The notes beneath the pieces were generated by a model. The model was not told the origin of the DNA. It saw only the letters and a program-made list of their open reading frames with translations, and did no database searches. Below, piece by piece: positions 8,041 through 15,893 of a DNA stretch of 16,537 nucleotides. Made by a program: the position numbers and the translations under genes. The stretch comes from an uncultured Chitinophagaceae bacterium (GTDB lineage Bacteria; Bacteroidota; Bacteroidia; Chitinophagales; Chitinophagaceae): contig CAKSVK010000075.1 of the NCBI GenBank assembly GCA_934502905.1, positions 1 through 16,537 of the forward strand, in the 5' to 3' direction. Numbering within the stretch: position 1 is the first letter of the stretch; every line of letters begins with the position of its first letter.

Positions 8041-9645
8041 ATGGGCTTAAAACCAGATACAGGTATTTTATTTTTCCTGGCGTTCAGCACATTAATGTTC
8101 TTGCATATACTTTTTACGTTTTGTGGCTTTTACGGAAATGACGATATCAACTATTCACGGTATGCTGCACGCCTAATATCAGGAGAAAAAATGTCCGGAG
8201 ATATTTCTTCACACTATTCACTGAGGTGGACCTGTATTTATGCTACCGCATTCTTCTACCAGATCTTCGGCATAAACGAGATTACCAGCGCTTTGTTTTC
8301 GTTTTTTTGTCTGACCGGAACTGCTTTTCTGATAAAAAAGCTCATAAGCAGCAACCGGGAACCAGTATTGTTGTATGCCTACATACTTTTCTTTTTCAGC
8401 TTTACTGCTGTTTTTTATGCGCACCGGCTGCTCCCGGATACCGGTATTTGTTTTTTCGTCTTTCTGGCTTATTATTTTTATCATAAAACGAGGTTTAAGG
8501 ATAGTTCCGGCTTATGGATGGCGATGGGCTTCTCTCTTTCTCTTTTTATGGCAATGCTTACCAAAGAGTCTATCATTGTCACATTGCCGCTTTGGCTATA
8601 TTTTTTTATCAACGACGTATACCGTCGCCAGCGGATCTCGTTCTGGATGTATGCCGCTGGTATATCACTTGCTTTGCTGTCATCTTACCTGCTCTATTGG
8701 AAAATCACCACCAGCGACTGGCTTTACCGTTATCACGCGCTTTTAGAAAATCACCTGTCCGGCGGCGGCATTACCTACCAGACTGCAGGGATGCCGGCGC
8801 TCATTAAAAGACTCACATATGAACTATGGGAGGCTTTCCTGTTGAATGGCGATTTCGAATACCTGATCTTTGGCATCGGCGCATTTATATACCAGAAATC
8901 AGTATTTGAGAACAAGGCGCAACGCCATATAGCGGTTTCCTTAATAATCCTGCTGCTGTGCGCTAATTTTATGACCTATTCCCTAAATGGTTATAATCCA
9001 CTGCTGCCGGATCCCAGACATTACATGTATCTTCTTCCCTTTGCAGCCGTTTCGGGGGGATATATGATAAAGGCTTATTTGAAGCATCCCGAAAAATATA
9101 CAGGGCTCATCCTGATGTTTGTGATCGCCGACATTTTTTTGATATTCTCGGATATCGGTTTTACCAAATATGTTTACCTGCTTATTACCGTGATATTATT
9201 GCTTTACAGGATCACATATCACTATAAGAAGATCAGCTTTAGTAATCCCCGGCTGGCAGTGATCGCATTGGCGCTGATCATGGGATTGAATTACATCAAT
9301 GATTTCATTCGTCCGAGGTATCCTTACTACTTCGATCAAAAAAAGCTGGTGAAGGACTTTGTAAAAGAGAACAGGAAAGCCATTGTATTTGCAGCAGATG
9401 ATATGACGGCGGAAATCTCTGAATTCATGTCTGGGTATAAACATCCGGGTATCCGGTTCATTGCAGCAGGAAGAGAGATATTCCCGGGTTTTGCAGATGC
9501 AGACCGGTACCTGTTGATAAATGGCGACTATAATCATCAATTCAATATTAACACCGGTAAAATTTTGTCGGTGTTTGAAGCGGGTGATGCTGATATGGTA
9601 AAAAAAGAAAACAACGTTACTTTGTATAAATTAAATATTCCGTGA
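8041..9645 (+). CDS. GT-C-fold membrane glycosyltransferase-like protein (GT39/ArnT-type)
   Basis: A 534-residue polytopic inner-membrane protein with about ten hydrophobic segments spread over residues 8-415, then a hydrophilic C-terminal domain (about 420-534). The first extracytoplasmic loop carries GNDDINYSRYA with Asp34-Asp35, the usual place of catalytic acid residues in GT-C enzymes using polyprenyl-phosphate sugars. MLTKESI (about 172-178) resembles the conserved Lys-Glu motif of the GT39/GT83 group, and PDPRHYMYLLP matches their Pro-Arg-Tyr loop. It probably moves a sugar from a lipid carrier onto a lipid, glycan or protein on the periplasmic face. It sits 25 bp after the DUF1835 gene and 48 bp before parC, an odd place for an envelope gene. 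Its DNA looks richer in A/T runs than neighbouring genes, partly expected from Phe/Leu/Ile codons. Fold confident, acceptor unknown. Confidence 0.75.
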   Translation: MGLKPDTGILFFLAFSTLMFLHILFTFCGFYGNDDINYSRYAARLISGEKMSGDISSHYSLRWTCIYATAFFYQIFGINEITSALFSFFCLTGTAFLIKKLISSNREPVLLYAYILFFFSFTAVFYAHRLLPDTGICFFVFLAYYFYHKTRFKDSSGLWMAMGFSLSLFMAMLTKESIIVTLPLWLYFFINDVYRRQRISFWMYAAGISLALLSSYLLYWKITTSDWLYRYHALLENHLSGGGITYQTAGMPALIKRLTYELWEAFLLNGDFEYLIFGIGAFIYQKSVFENKAQRHIAVSLIILLLCANFMTYSLNGYNPLLPDPRHYMYLLPFAAVSGGYMIKAYLKHPEKYTGLILMFVIADIFLIFSDIGFTKYVYLLITVILLLYRITYHYKKISFSNPRLAVIALALIMGLNYINDFIRPRYPYYFDQKKLVKDFVKENRKAIVFAADDMTAEISEFMSGYKHPGIRFIAAGREIFPGFADADRYLLINGDYNHQFNINTGKILSVFEAGDADMVKKENNVTLYKLNIP

Positions 9646-9693
9646 CAGGAAGGATATTGACACTAACAGTAAAAAGTAAAGAATTAATCATAC

Positions 9694-12180
9694 ATGAAAA
9701 ACGAAATAGGAATATCGGATCAGTATAAGTCATGGTTCCTGGACTATGCCTCCTATGTGATACTCGAGCGGGCCGTGCCGGCAATAGAAGATGGCTTAAA
9801 GCCTGTGCAGCGCCGTATCCTGCATGCCATGAAGGAGATGGATGACGGGCGCTTCAATAAAGTAGCCAATATCATCGGGCAGGCGATGCAGTATCATCCG
9901 CATGGCGATGCTTCCATTGGCGATGCGCTGGTGAACATGGGTCAAAAAGATCTGCTGATAGAAACACAGGGCAACTGGGGAGATGTAAGAACCGGGGATG
10001 ATGCGGCAGCAGCACGGTATATAGAAGCACGCCTGAGCAAATTTGCGCTGGAAGTGGCTTTTAATGCCAAAACAACCGAATGGCAACTGAGCTATGACGG
10101 CAGGAAAAACGAACCGGTGACACTGCCGATGAAATTTCCATTGCTGCTGGCGCAGGGCGCGGAAGGTATTGCCGTGGGACTTTCCACCAAGATACTGCCT
10201 CACAATTTCTGCGAGCTGATAGAGGCTTCCATCAGGCACCTGAGAGGGAAAAAATTTGAGCTGTATCCCGATTTCCAAACCGGCGGCATTATAGATGTTA
10301 CCAACTATAATGAAGGGAAAAGGGGTGGAAAAGTGAGGGTAAGGTCCCGCATAGAAGAAGTAGATAAAAAAACAGTTGCCATCCGCGATGTTCCTTACGG
10401 CGTTACCACCACCCAGCTGATGGACTCCATTGTAAAAGCGAACGACCAGGGTAAAATAAAGATCAAAAAGGTAACAGATAATACTGCAGCGGAAGTAGAG
10501 ATACTGGTGGACCTTGCCCCGGGCATCTCTACGGACATCACCATAGACGCTTTGTACGCGTTTACAGATTGCGAGGTAAGCATATCCCCCAACGCCTGCG
10601 TGATCGTGGATCAGAAGCCGCGCTTTCTTAGTGTGCATGAGCTCTTGAGAACTTCCACAGAGCTTACCAAAGAGCTGCTGAAAAAAGAGCTGGAGATAAA
10701 GCTGGCTGAGCTCCAGGAAAAATGGCATTATACTTCTCTTGAAAAAATATTCTTTGAGGAAAAGATCTATAAGGAGCTGGAGAAAAAGCACGAAACCTGG
10801 GAAAAAGTGCTGATCGCTATTGACAAAGCATTCGTGCCTTTTAAGAAACAACTAAGAAGAGACATCACCAGGGAAGATATTATAAAGCTGACAGAAAAGC
10901 CGGTAAGAAGGATCTATAAGCTGGATATTGACGAGCTCATCAGCCAGATCAAAGGAATAGAAGCGGAGATCAAGCAGGTAAAGCACGATCTCAACAACCT
11001 TACAGACTTTACCGTAAGCTACTATGAAAACCTCCTGAAAAAATACGGCAAAGGGCGGGAACGTAAAACAGAGATCAAGCTGTTTGAAGCCATACAGGCA
11101 AAGCAGGTAGCCATTGCCAATGCCAAATTGTATGTAAACCGTGCAGAAGGGTTTATCGGTACAGGCCTGAAAAAAGACGAATTCGTAGAAGATTGTTCCG
11201 ACCTGGATGATATTATTGCCTTCACCAAACGCGGGATCATGAAAGTGGTAAAGGTGGCTGACAAAGTATTCATAGGTAAGGACATCATACATGTGGCGAT
11301 CTTTAAAAAGGGAGATGAGCGGACCACTTATAACATGATCTACCTGGATGGTAAAACCGGGGTAAGCTATGCCAAGCGGTTTAACGTCACCGGCATTACC
11401 CGGGATAAAGAATATGACCTGACCAAAGGTGCAGATAAAAGTAAGGTACACTATTTTTCGGTTAATCCTAATGGTGAGGCTGAAGTGGTAAAGATCGTCC
11501 TGAGTCCCAACAGCTCAGCCCGTAATAAAGAGCTGGACTTCTATTTTGAAGAACTGGAAATAAAAGGCAGAAGCAGCATGGGTAACCAGGTCACCAAGTA
11601 CCCGGTTAAATCAGTTAAATTCAAAGAAGCAGGACGATCTACCTTAAGCGCTATAAAGCTGTGGTTTGATAATACATTTGGAAGGCTTAACACGGAGGAG
11701 AAAGGTACTTATCTCGGAAAGTTTGATCCGGAAGACCAATTGCTGGTGATCTATAGCAACGGAAGCTATGAGATCACAGACCTGGAGCTGACCCAAAAGT
11801 TTGACGCAGAAAATGTTTTACTGATAGAAAAATTCGACCCGGAAAAAGTGATCACTGCCGTATACCTGGACAACGAAAAGCTTCAGTACAATGTTAAACG
11901 GTTCAAAATTGAAACAACTACCTTAAAAAACCGGTTTTCATTTATTAAGGACGGCGAAGGCAACAGGCTGGAAGTGGTAACCACTGCCTCCGAACCTGTT
12001 TTGCTGATGCAGACAGGCAGAGGCGCGCAGGTAAGGAGCGGGAAAATAAAGCTTAATAAGGTGGTGGAGATCATGGGCTGGAGGGCAGTAGGCGCAAAGC
12101 TTGCCGATTACAGCAAGAGCACGCAGATGGAATGGGAAGCGAGTAAAAAGGATGAAAATCAGCAGCCTGAATTATTTTAG
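9694..12180 (+). CDS. parC: DNA topoisomerase IV subunit A
   Basis: The 828-residue cleavage/religation subunit of topoisomerase IV. The winged-helix/tower core holds DGLKPVQRRIL (33-43), the quinolone-pocket helix HPHGDASIGDALVNM (68-82) and the catalytic Arg108-Tyr109 in AAAARYIEARL, Tyr109 forming the covalent DNA link. A coiled-coil runs at about 320-460, followed by a C-terminal pinwheel with repeated blades (IIAFTKRGIMKVVK, FEELEIKGRSSMGNQ). The QRRGGKG GyrA box is absent, and the N-terminus differs from Bacteroidota GyrA, so ParC is favoured. The residue aligned with GyrA Ser83 is Ala73, while Asp77 aligns with GyrA Asp87. It follows the glycosyltransferase-like gene by 48 bp and is 50 bp before murQ. 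GyrA is the only serious alternative. Confidence 0.92.
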   Translation: MKNEIGISDQYKSWFLDYASYVILERAVPAIEDGLKPVQRRILHAMKEMDDGRFNKVANIIGQAMQYHPHGDASIGDALVNMGQKDLLIETQGNWGDVRTGDDAAAARYIEARLSKFALEVAFNAKTTEWQLSYDGRKNEPVTLPMKFPLLLAQGAEGIAVGLSTKILPHNFCELIEASIRHLRGKKFELYPDFQTGGIIDVTNYNEGKRGGKVRVRSRIEEVDKKTVAIRDVPYGVTTTQLMDSIVKANDQGKIKIKKVTDNTAAEVEILVDLAPGISTDITIDALYAFTDCEVSISPNACVIVDQKPRFLSVHELLRTSTELTKELLKKELEIKLAELQEKWHYTSLEKIFFEEKIYKELEKKHETWEKVLIAIDKAFVPFKKQLRRDITREDIIKLTEKPVRRIYKLDIDELISQIKGIEAEIKQVKHDLNNLTDFTVSYYENLLKKYGKGRERKTEIKLFEAIQAKQVAIANAKLYVNRAEGFIGTGLKKDEFVEDCSDLDDIIAFTKRGIMKVVKVADKVFIGKDIIHVAIFKKGDERTTYNMIYLDGKTGVSYAKRFNVTGITRDKEYDLTKGADKSKVHYFSVNPNGEAEVVKIVLSPNSSARNKELDFYFEELEIKGRSSMGNQVTKYPVKSVKFKEAGRSTLSAIKLWFDNTFGRLNTEEKGTYLGKFDPEDQLLVIYSNGSYEITDLELTQKFDAENVLLIEKFDPEKVITAVYLDNEKLQYNVKRFKIETTTLKNRFSFIKDGEGNRLEVVTTASEPVLLMQTGRGAQVRSGKIKLNKVVEIMGWRAVGAKLADYSKSTQMEWEASKKDENQQPELF

Positions 12181-12212
12181 CAACAGGTTAGTATCCGGTT
12201 ATATATTTCATT

Positions 12213-12223
12213 CTCCGAAGGAG
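12213..12223 (+). promoter_or_regulatory. Strong Shine-Dalgarno within a small hairpin, murQ
   Basis: AAGGAG (12218-12223) is an unusually good ribosome-binding site for this window, ending 7 bases before the ATG at 12231. This spacing favours the start at 12231 over the in-frame ATG at 12237. The site lies in CTCC-GAA-GGAG, a 4-bp stem with a 3-base loop that could mask GGAG. Confidence 0.5.
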
Positions 12224-12230
12224 TAAAATA

Positions 12231-13046
12231 ATGGCAATGACAAAAATCACCGAACATCCCTCTCTATACAGGCATCTGGAAAAAATGCCTGTGGAGGAGC
12301 TGACTGCGAATATCAACAAGGAAGACCAGAAGGTGGCGCTTGCGATCGAAAAAGCCCTTCCCCAGATAAACACCCTCATCAAAGCCGTTGTTGCTGCATT
12401 GCAGTCCGGCGGCAGGATGTTTTATGTGGGCGCGGGCAGTGGAGGCAGGTTATCCGTCCTGGATGCAATAGAGCTGCCTACTACTTACGGCATTGAAAAA
12501 GGAGTGGTAAACGTTGTGCTGGCAGGAGGGCTGGAACACCTGGTGGAAGCACCGGAAGAAAAGGAAGATGATACCGAAGCCGCCTGGCAGGAGCTGACAG
12601 CATACCAGGTATCCGGTAAAGACATTATCATCGGCATATCTGCCAGCGGTACTACTCCTTTTGTGCTGGCGGCGCTCAAACAATGTAAAGCGCATAATAT
12701 TACCACGGGTTGTATTGTCAGCAACCCTGATTCTCCCATCGCTGCAGTGGCTGATCTCCCTGTGGAAGTGATAACAGGTCCCGAATTTCTTACAGGCAGC
12801 ACCCGTATGAAAGCCGGTTCGGCACAGAAAATGATCTTTGACATCATCAGTACTACCACCATGATACAGCTGGGAAGAGTAGAAGACAACCGCATGGTAC
12901 ACGTAAAGCTTATAAACGACAAGATCACCGACCGTGCAGTGAAAATATTAATGGAAAAAGCCGGTATCGAAAATTATGACAGGGCAAAAGCTATCCTGTT
13001 GCAACATGGAAGTGTAAAAGCTGCGATGGATGCTTTGTTAGCATAA
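12231..13046 (+). CDS. murQ: N-acetylmuramic acid 6-phosphate etherase
   Basis: Cleaves the lactyl ether of MurNAc-6-phosphate to give GlcNAc-6-phosphate and D-lactate, a cytoplasmic step of peptidoglycan recycling. The 271-residue protein is one SIS (sugar isomerase) domain. VGAGSGGRLSVLDAIELPTT (66-84) contains the sugar-phosphate loop and Glu81, which aligns with the catalytic acid of E. coli MurQ. KEDD at about 111-114 probably supplies the second conserved glutamate. GISASGTTPFVLAAL is the second phosphate-binding loop, and TGSTRMKAGSAQKMI is highly characteristic of the family. It is slightly shorter than E. coli MurQ (about 298 residues), mostly at the C-terminus. It follows parC by 50 bp, so read-through from the topoisomerase genes is likely. 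No MurNAc kinase or MurNAc transporter gene is adjacent. Confidence 0.93.
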   Translation: MAMTKITEHPSLYRHLEKMPVEELTANINKEDQKVALAIEKALPQINTLIKAVVAALQSGGRMFYVGAGSGGRLSVLDAIELPTTYGIEKGVVNVVLAGGLEHLVEAPEEKEDDTEAAWQELTAYQVSGKDIIIGISASGTTPFVLAALKQCKAHNITTGCIVSNPDSPIAAVADLPVEVITGPEFLTGSTRMKAGSAQKMIFDIISTTTMIQLGRVEDNRMVHVKLINDKITDRAVKILMEKAGIENYDRAKAILLQHGSVKAAMDALLA

Positions 13047-13063
13047 GGTATAGAAATTTTTGT

Positions 13064-13095
13064 TTTGGGAATTCTGATGAATCCCCCTATTTTTG
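13064..13095 (+). promoter_or_regulatory. Promoter of tRNA-Ser
   Basis: TTTG (13064-13067), a 20-bp spacer and TATTTTTG (13088-13095) form an exact Bacteroidota housekeeping promoter (TTTG, 17-23 bp, TAnnTTTG). Transcription would begin about 8 bases before the mature tRNA 5' end at 13108. Confidence 0.85.
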
Positions 13096-13107
13096 CCGTC
13101 CTTTATT

Positions 13108-13196
13108 GGTGAGGTGGATGAGTGGCTGAAATCAGCAGTTTGCTAAACTGCCGTACGGGTAACACTGTACCGCGGGTTCGAATCCCGCCCTCACCG
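13108..13196 (+). tRNA. tRNA-Ser (anticodon GCT)
   Basis: A class II tRNA of 89 bases. The acceptor stem is GGTGAGG (13108-13114) with CCTCACC (13189-13195), discriminator G13196. The anticodon stem GCAGT/ACTGC (13135-13139, 13147-13151) encloses loop TTGCTAA with anticodon GCT at 13142-13144, reading AGC/AGU. A long variable arm with GTAC pairings follows. The T-arm GCGGG/CCCGC (13172-13176, 13184-13188) surrounds TTCGAAT. CCA is not encoded (GCAAA follows). Its own promoter and terminator bracket it as a single-gene unit. Confidence 0.97.
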
Positions 13197-13212
13197 CAAA
13201 GTCAATTAACAG

Positions 13213-13234
13213 TGCTCCGCCAGGAGCATTTTTT
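13213..13234 (+). terminator. Intrinsic terminator of tRNA-Ser
   Basis: A 6-bp stem TGCTCC (13213-13218) and GGAGCA (13223-13228) with loop GCCA is followed at once by six T residues (13229-13234). It lies 16 bases after the tRNA. Confidence 0.9.
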
Positions 13235-13300
13235 ATTTCCGGAAACAGACGCGAGTGTATTCGCAGAAGGAAAAGAAAATCAAAAACAGGTACACGAAGT

Positions 13301-13369
13301 GTGAGGCTATTGATGGGGGTAAGCCTCTTTATAAGGAACACTATAAGTCATCCCGCCCCCACTGCAAAA
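13301..13369 (+). pseudogene. Degenerate tRNA-Ser-like remnant
   Basis: 13350-13369 matches the T-arm/acceptor 3' end of the tRNA-Ser gene (13182-13201) at 17 of 20 positions, running past the mature end into GCAAA. Upstream, 13334-13345 matches the variable-arm segment 13158-13169 at 9 of 12 positions, with an 8-base deletion between the two blocks. GTGAGG at 13301-13306 could be the 5' acceptor strand, giving a shortened copy of about 65 bases. No intact anticodon arm is visible, so it cannot be a working tRNA. It may instead be an old integration-site (att) scar. A weaker third match lies at 13413-13428. Confidence 0.45.
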
Positions 13370-13489
13370 AATAAAAAATGAGAGGTGCAAAGTGCCGGTT
13401 TATTGTTTTGAGCCCGCCCACCGCGAAGCCAGCTCATCATTTTAATAGCTTTTGTAATACGTTCGTTTCGGGTTTGCCATATTCTGAAG

Positions 13490-13498
13490 TTATCCACA
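13490..13498 (+). promoter_or_regulatory. Consensus DnaA box upstream of tex
   Basis: TTATCCACA is a perfect match to the canonical DnaA box. It is isolated, 79 bp before the tex start, with no cluster or AT-rich unwinding region, so it does not indicate an origin. It could act in regulation, DnaA titration, or be chance. Confidence 0.3.
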
Positions 13499-13540
13499 GC
13501 TATTCAACCTGTTATAAAATAGAAATCATTTTTCCAAGTT

Positions 13541-13569
13541 TTTGTTTCGGGTTTCAGCAGTTAGTTTCG
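13541..13569 (+). promoter_or_regulatory. Candidate promoter of tex
   Basis: TTTG (13541-13544), a 17-bp spacer and TAGTTTCG (13562-13569), one mismatch from TAnnTTTG. The ATG at 13577 is only 8 bases past the -7 element, so the transcript would have almost no leader. An 11-bp direct repeat GTTTCGGGTTT sits at 13465-13475 and 13544-13554, the second copy overlapping this promoter. Confidence 0.4.
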
Positions 13570-13576
13570 CAGTCTT

Positions 13577-15820
13577 ATGGAATTTGCAGTTATAATAGCC
13601 TCAAAGTTGAACCTGCGTGTACAGCAGGTGGAAGCAGTACTCTCGCTGCTGGAAGATGGTTCTACCATACCTTTTATTGCCCGCTACCGCAAAGACAAAA
13701 CCGGCGCACTGGATGAAGTAGTGATACAGCAGATAGAAGATGAAAACAAAACATTGAAAGCCTTTACAGAGAGGAAGGCCGCTATCGAAAAGTCAATTTC
13801 GGAACAGGGTAAAATGACAGAGCAATTGCAGGAAAAGCTGGACAGGACACAAACCCTGGCAGAACTGGAAGATATTTACCTGCCATACAAGCCCAAACGC
13901 AAAACCAAAGCGCAAACAGCACGTGAAAACGGACTGGAGCCGCTGGCGGCATTACTGCTGGAGCAAAAGGAAAACGATCCGCAGTCCAAAGCTGCGGAAT
14001 ATATCAACGAAAAAGTAAAATCAGCCGAGGAGGCGCTGCAGGGCGCCAGGGATATTATCGCAGAGCAAATAAATGAGGAAGCATCGCTCAGGGCAAAGCT
14101 GCGTACATTGTTTGAAGAAAAAGCAACGCTTCAAAGCACAGTGGTAACCGATAAAGAAACCGAAGGCATTAAATACAAAGATTATTTCGAATATAAAGAG
14201 CCGGTGATGAAAGTACCCTCTCACCGCGCATTGGCTGTATTACGTGGTTTCGTGGAGGGCGTATTACGGATAGCCATATCGCCGGAGGAAGAAACGGCAC
14301 TGGCCCTGATAGAAGATCAGTATGTGAAAGGCAGCGGGGAAAGCAGTCTGCAGGTAAAAAAAGCCTGCCGCGATGCCTACCGGCGATTGCTGCAGCCGGC
14401 GCTGGAAACAGAGTTCCGTTCGATGTTGAAACAAAATTCGGATGAAGAAGCCATTAATGTATTTGCTGAAAACCTGAAGCAATTATTATTAGGCTCGCCG
14501 CTGGGTAGCAAAAAAGTATTAGCCATCGATCCCGGTTACAGGACGGGTTGCAAAGTAGTGTGCCTCGATGAAAAAGGAGAGTTGAAAAAGAACGATCTTA
14601 TATATATACACGAACCCGGCAAATTGTCCGCATCCGAATATACCATACGCCACCTGGTAAAAGAATACAGCATCGAAGCCATTGCCATCGGCGATGGAAC
14701 TGCCGGCAGAGAGACAGAACAATTTATTAAAAACCTCCGGTTGGGACTGCCGGTCTTCCTGGTAAATGAAGATGGTGCTTCCGTGTACTCTGCGTCGGAA
14801 ACTGCGCGGCAAGAATTCCCGGATCATGATATTACAGTGCGCGGCGCCGTTAGTATAGGGCGCAGGCTGATGGATCCGCTGGCGGAGCTGGTAAAGATTG
14901 ACCCTAAAAGTATCGGTGTAGGTCAGTACCAGCATGATGTCAACCAGTTCCGTTTGAAGGAAAAGCTGGACCAGACCGTGGTAAGCTGCGTAAACCAGGT
15001 AGGTGTTAACCTTAACACAGCCAGCAAGCACCTGCTGTCGTATGTCAGTGGCATCGGCAGCACCATTGCAGAAAACATCGTAAAATACAGAAACGAAACC
15101 GGTGGCTTCACCAGCAGGGAGCAGTTGCTGAAAGTCCCCCGCCTGGGTGGAAAAGCCTTTGAGCAATGCGCCGGATTTTTACGCATCAAAGGAGGTGACA
15201 ACCCGCTTGACGAAAGTGGGGTGCATCCCGAAGCCTATAACGTGGTACAGCAAATAGCCCGCGACCATAACGTGGAAGTGAAAAACCTGGTGAACAACGA
15301 AACATTGCTTAAAAATATCCATGCAAAAAAATATGTGAGCGAACAGTTCGGGGAACTGACCATACAGGATATATTAAAAGAATTGCAAAAACCGGGACTT
15401 GATCCGCGCAGCGAGGTACAGCAGTTTGAATTTGCCGGCATTTACAAAATAGAAGACGTACAGGTGGGAATGATCGTGCCGGGTATCGTTACCAATATCA
15501 CCCGTTTCGGCGCTTTTGTAGACATTGGTGTGAAACAGGACGGACTGGTACACGTATCAGAGATTGCCCACAAGTATATTGAAGATCCAAACGAAGCGCT
15601 AAAGCTCAACGACAAGGTAATGGTAAAAGTGCTGGAAGTAGATACTGTCCGGAAACGTATTGCACTGTCCATCAAACAAACACAGGATGCGCCGGCCAGG
15701 CATAACAGTGGTTCCCGCCCCGGCGGAAAAAGACCGGAGAGAAGAGATAAAGAGCCCGACCTGTCTTCCGGTTCCATGTCTGATGCACTGAGCGCATTGA
15801 AAAAGAAATTCGGAAAATAG
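13577..15820 (+). CDS. tex: Tex family RNA-binding transcription accessory protein
   Basis: A 747-residue Tex/YhgF protein, a conserved cytoplasmic nucleic-acid-binding factor linked to transcription and the bacterial relative of eukaryotic Spt6. The N-terminal helical region has IPFIARYRKDKTGALDE (31-47) and LAELEDIYLPYKPKRKTKA (94-112), both hallmark Tex motifs. The YqgF-like RNase H fold begins at LAIDPGYRTG (315-324) and runs to about 445. GVGQYQHDV (447-455) leads to the helix-hairpin-helix region (about 470-545, VSGIGSTIAENIVKYR). A single S1 domain occupies about 629-702 (GMIVPGIVTNITRFGAFVDIG). A basic tail (702-747) ends the protein. Length is close to the usual 720-785. It appears transcribed alone, 380 bp after the tRNA-Ser gene. 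No terminator is seen before the tRNA-Val promoter 22 bp later. Confidence 0.95.
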   Translation: MEFAVIIASKLNLRVQQVEAVLSLLEDGSTIPFIARYRKDKTGALDEVVIQQIEDENKTLKAFTERKAAIEKSISEQGKMTEQLQEKLDRTQTLAELEDIYLPYKPKRKTKAQTARENGLEPLAALLLEQKENDPQSKAAEYINEKVKSAEEALQGARDIIAEQINEEASLRAKLRTLFEEKATLQSTVVTDKETEGIKYKDYFEYKEPVMKVPSHRALAVLRGFVEGVLRIAISPEEETALALIEDQYVKGSGESSLQVKKACRDAYRRLLQPALETEFRSMLKQNSDEEAINVFAENLKQLLLGSPLGSKKVLAIDPGYRTGCKVVCLDEKGELKKNDLIYIHEPGKLSASEYTIRHLVKEYSIEAIAIGDGTAGRETEQFIKNLRLGLPVFLVNEDGASVYSASETARQEFPDHDITVRGAVSIGRRLMDPLAELVKIDPKSIGVGQYQHDVNQFRLKEKLDQTVVSCVNQVGVNLNTASKHLLSYVSGIGSTIAENIVKYRNETGGFTSREQLLKVPRLGGKAFEQCAGFLRIKGGDNPLDESGVHPEAYNVVQQIARDHNVEVKNLVNNETLLKNIHAKKYVSEQFGELTIQDILKELQKPGLDPRSEVQQFEFAGIYKIEDVQVGMIVPGIVTNITRFGAFVDIGVKQDGLVHVSEIAHKYIEDPNEALKLNDKVMVKVLEVDTVRKRIALSIKQTQDAPARHNSGSRPGGKRPERRDKEPDLSSGSMSDALSALKKKFGK

Positions 15821-15841
15821 CGGAAAAAAGAGAGAAAAAAT

Positions 15842-15871
15842 TTTGCAGAAATAAAGCAACGCTTATCTTTG
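15842..15871 (+). promoter_or_regulatory. Promoter of tRNA-Val
   Basis: TTTG (15842-15845), an 18-bp spacer and TATCTTTG (15864-15871), an exact Bacteroidota promoter. Transcription would start about 18 bases before the mature tRNA at 15894. Confidence 0.85.
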
Positions 15872-15893
15872 CACTCCCAATAAAACGGGATAA

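Noticed and set aside
9694..12180. Identification as GyrA
   Set aside because: There is no GyrA box in the C-terminal domain, the N-terminus is ParC-like, and parE is three genes upstream.
13122..13304. A 60-codon plus-strand frame
   Set aside because: It lies through the tRNA-Ser gene and its terminator, so it is an artefact of RNA-gene sequence.
13490..13498. Replication origin near tex based on a DnaA box
   Set aside because: Only one box, no cluster, no DnaA or DnaN gene, and no AT-rich repeat array.
13378..13716. A 112-codon plus-strand frame overlapping the tex start
   Set aside because: It overlaps the tex promoter and the first 46 codons of tex in another frame; tex has unmistakable homology from its own ATG.
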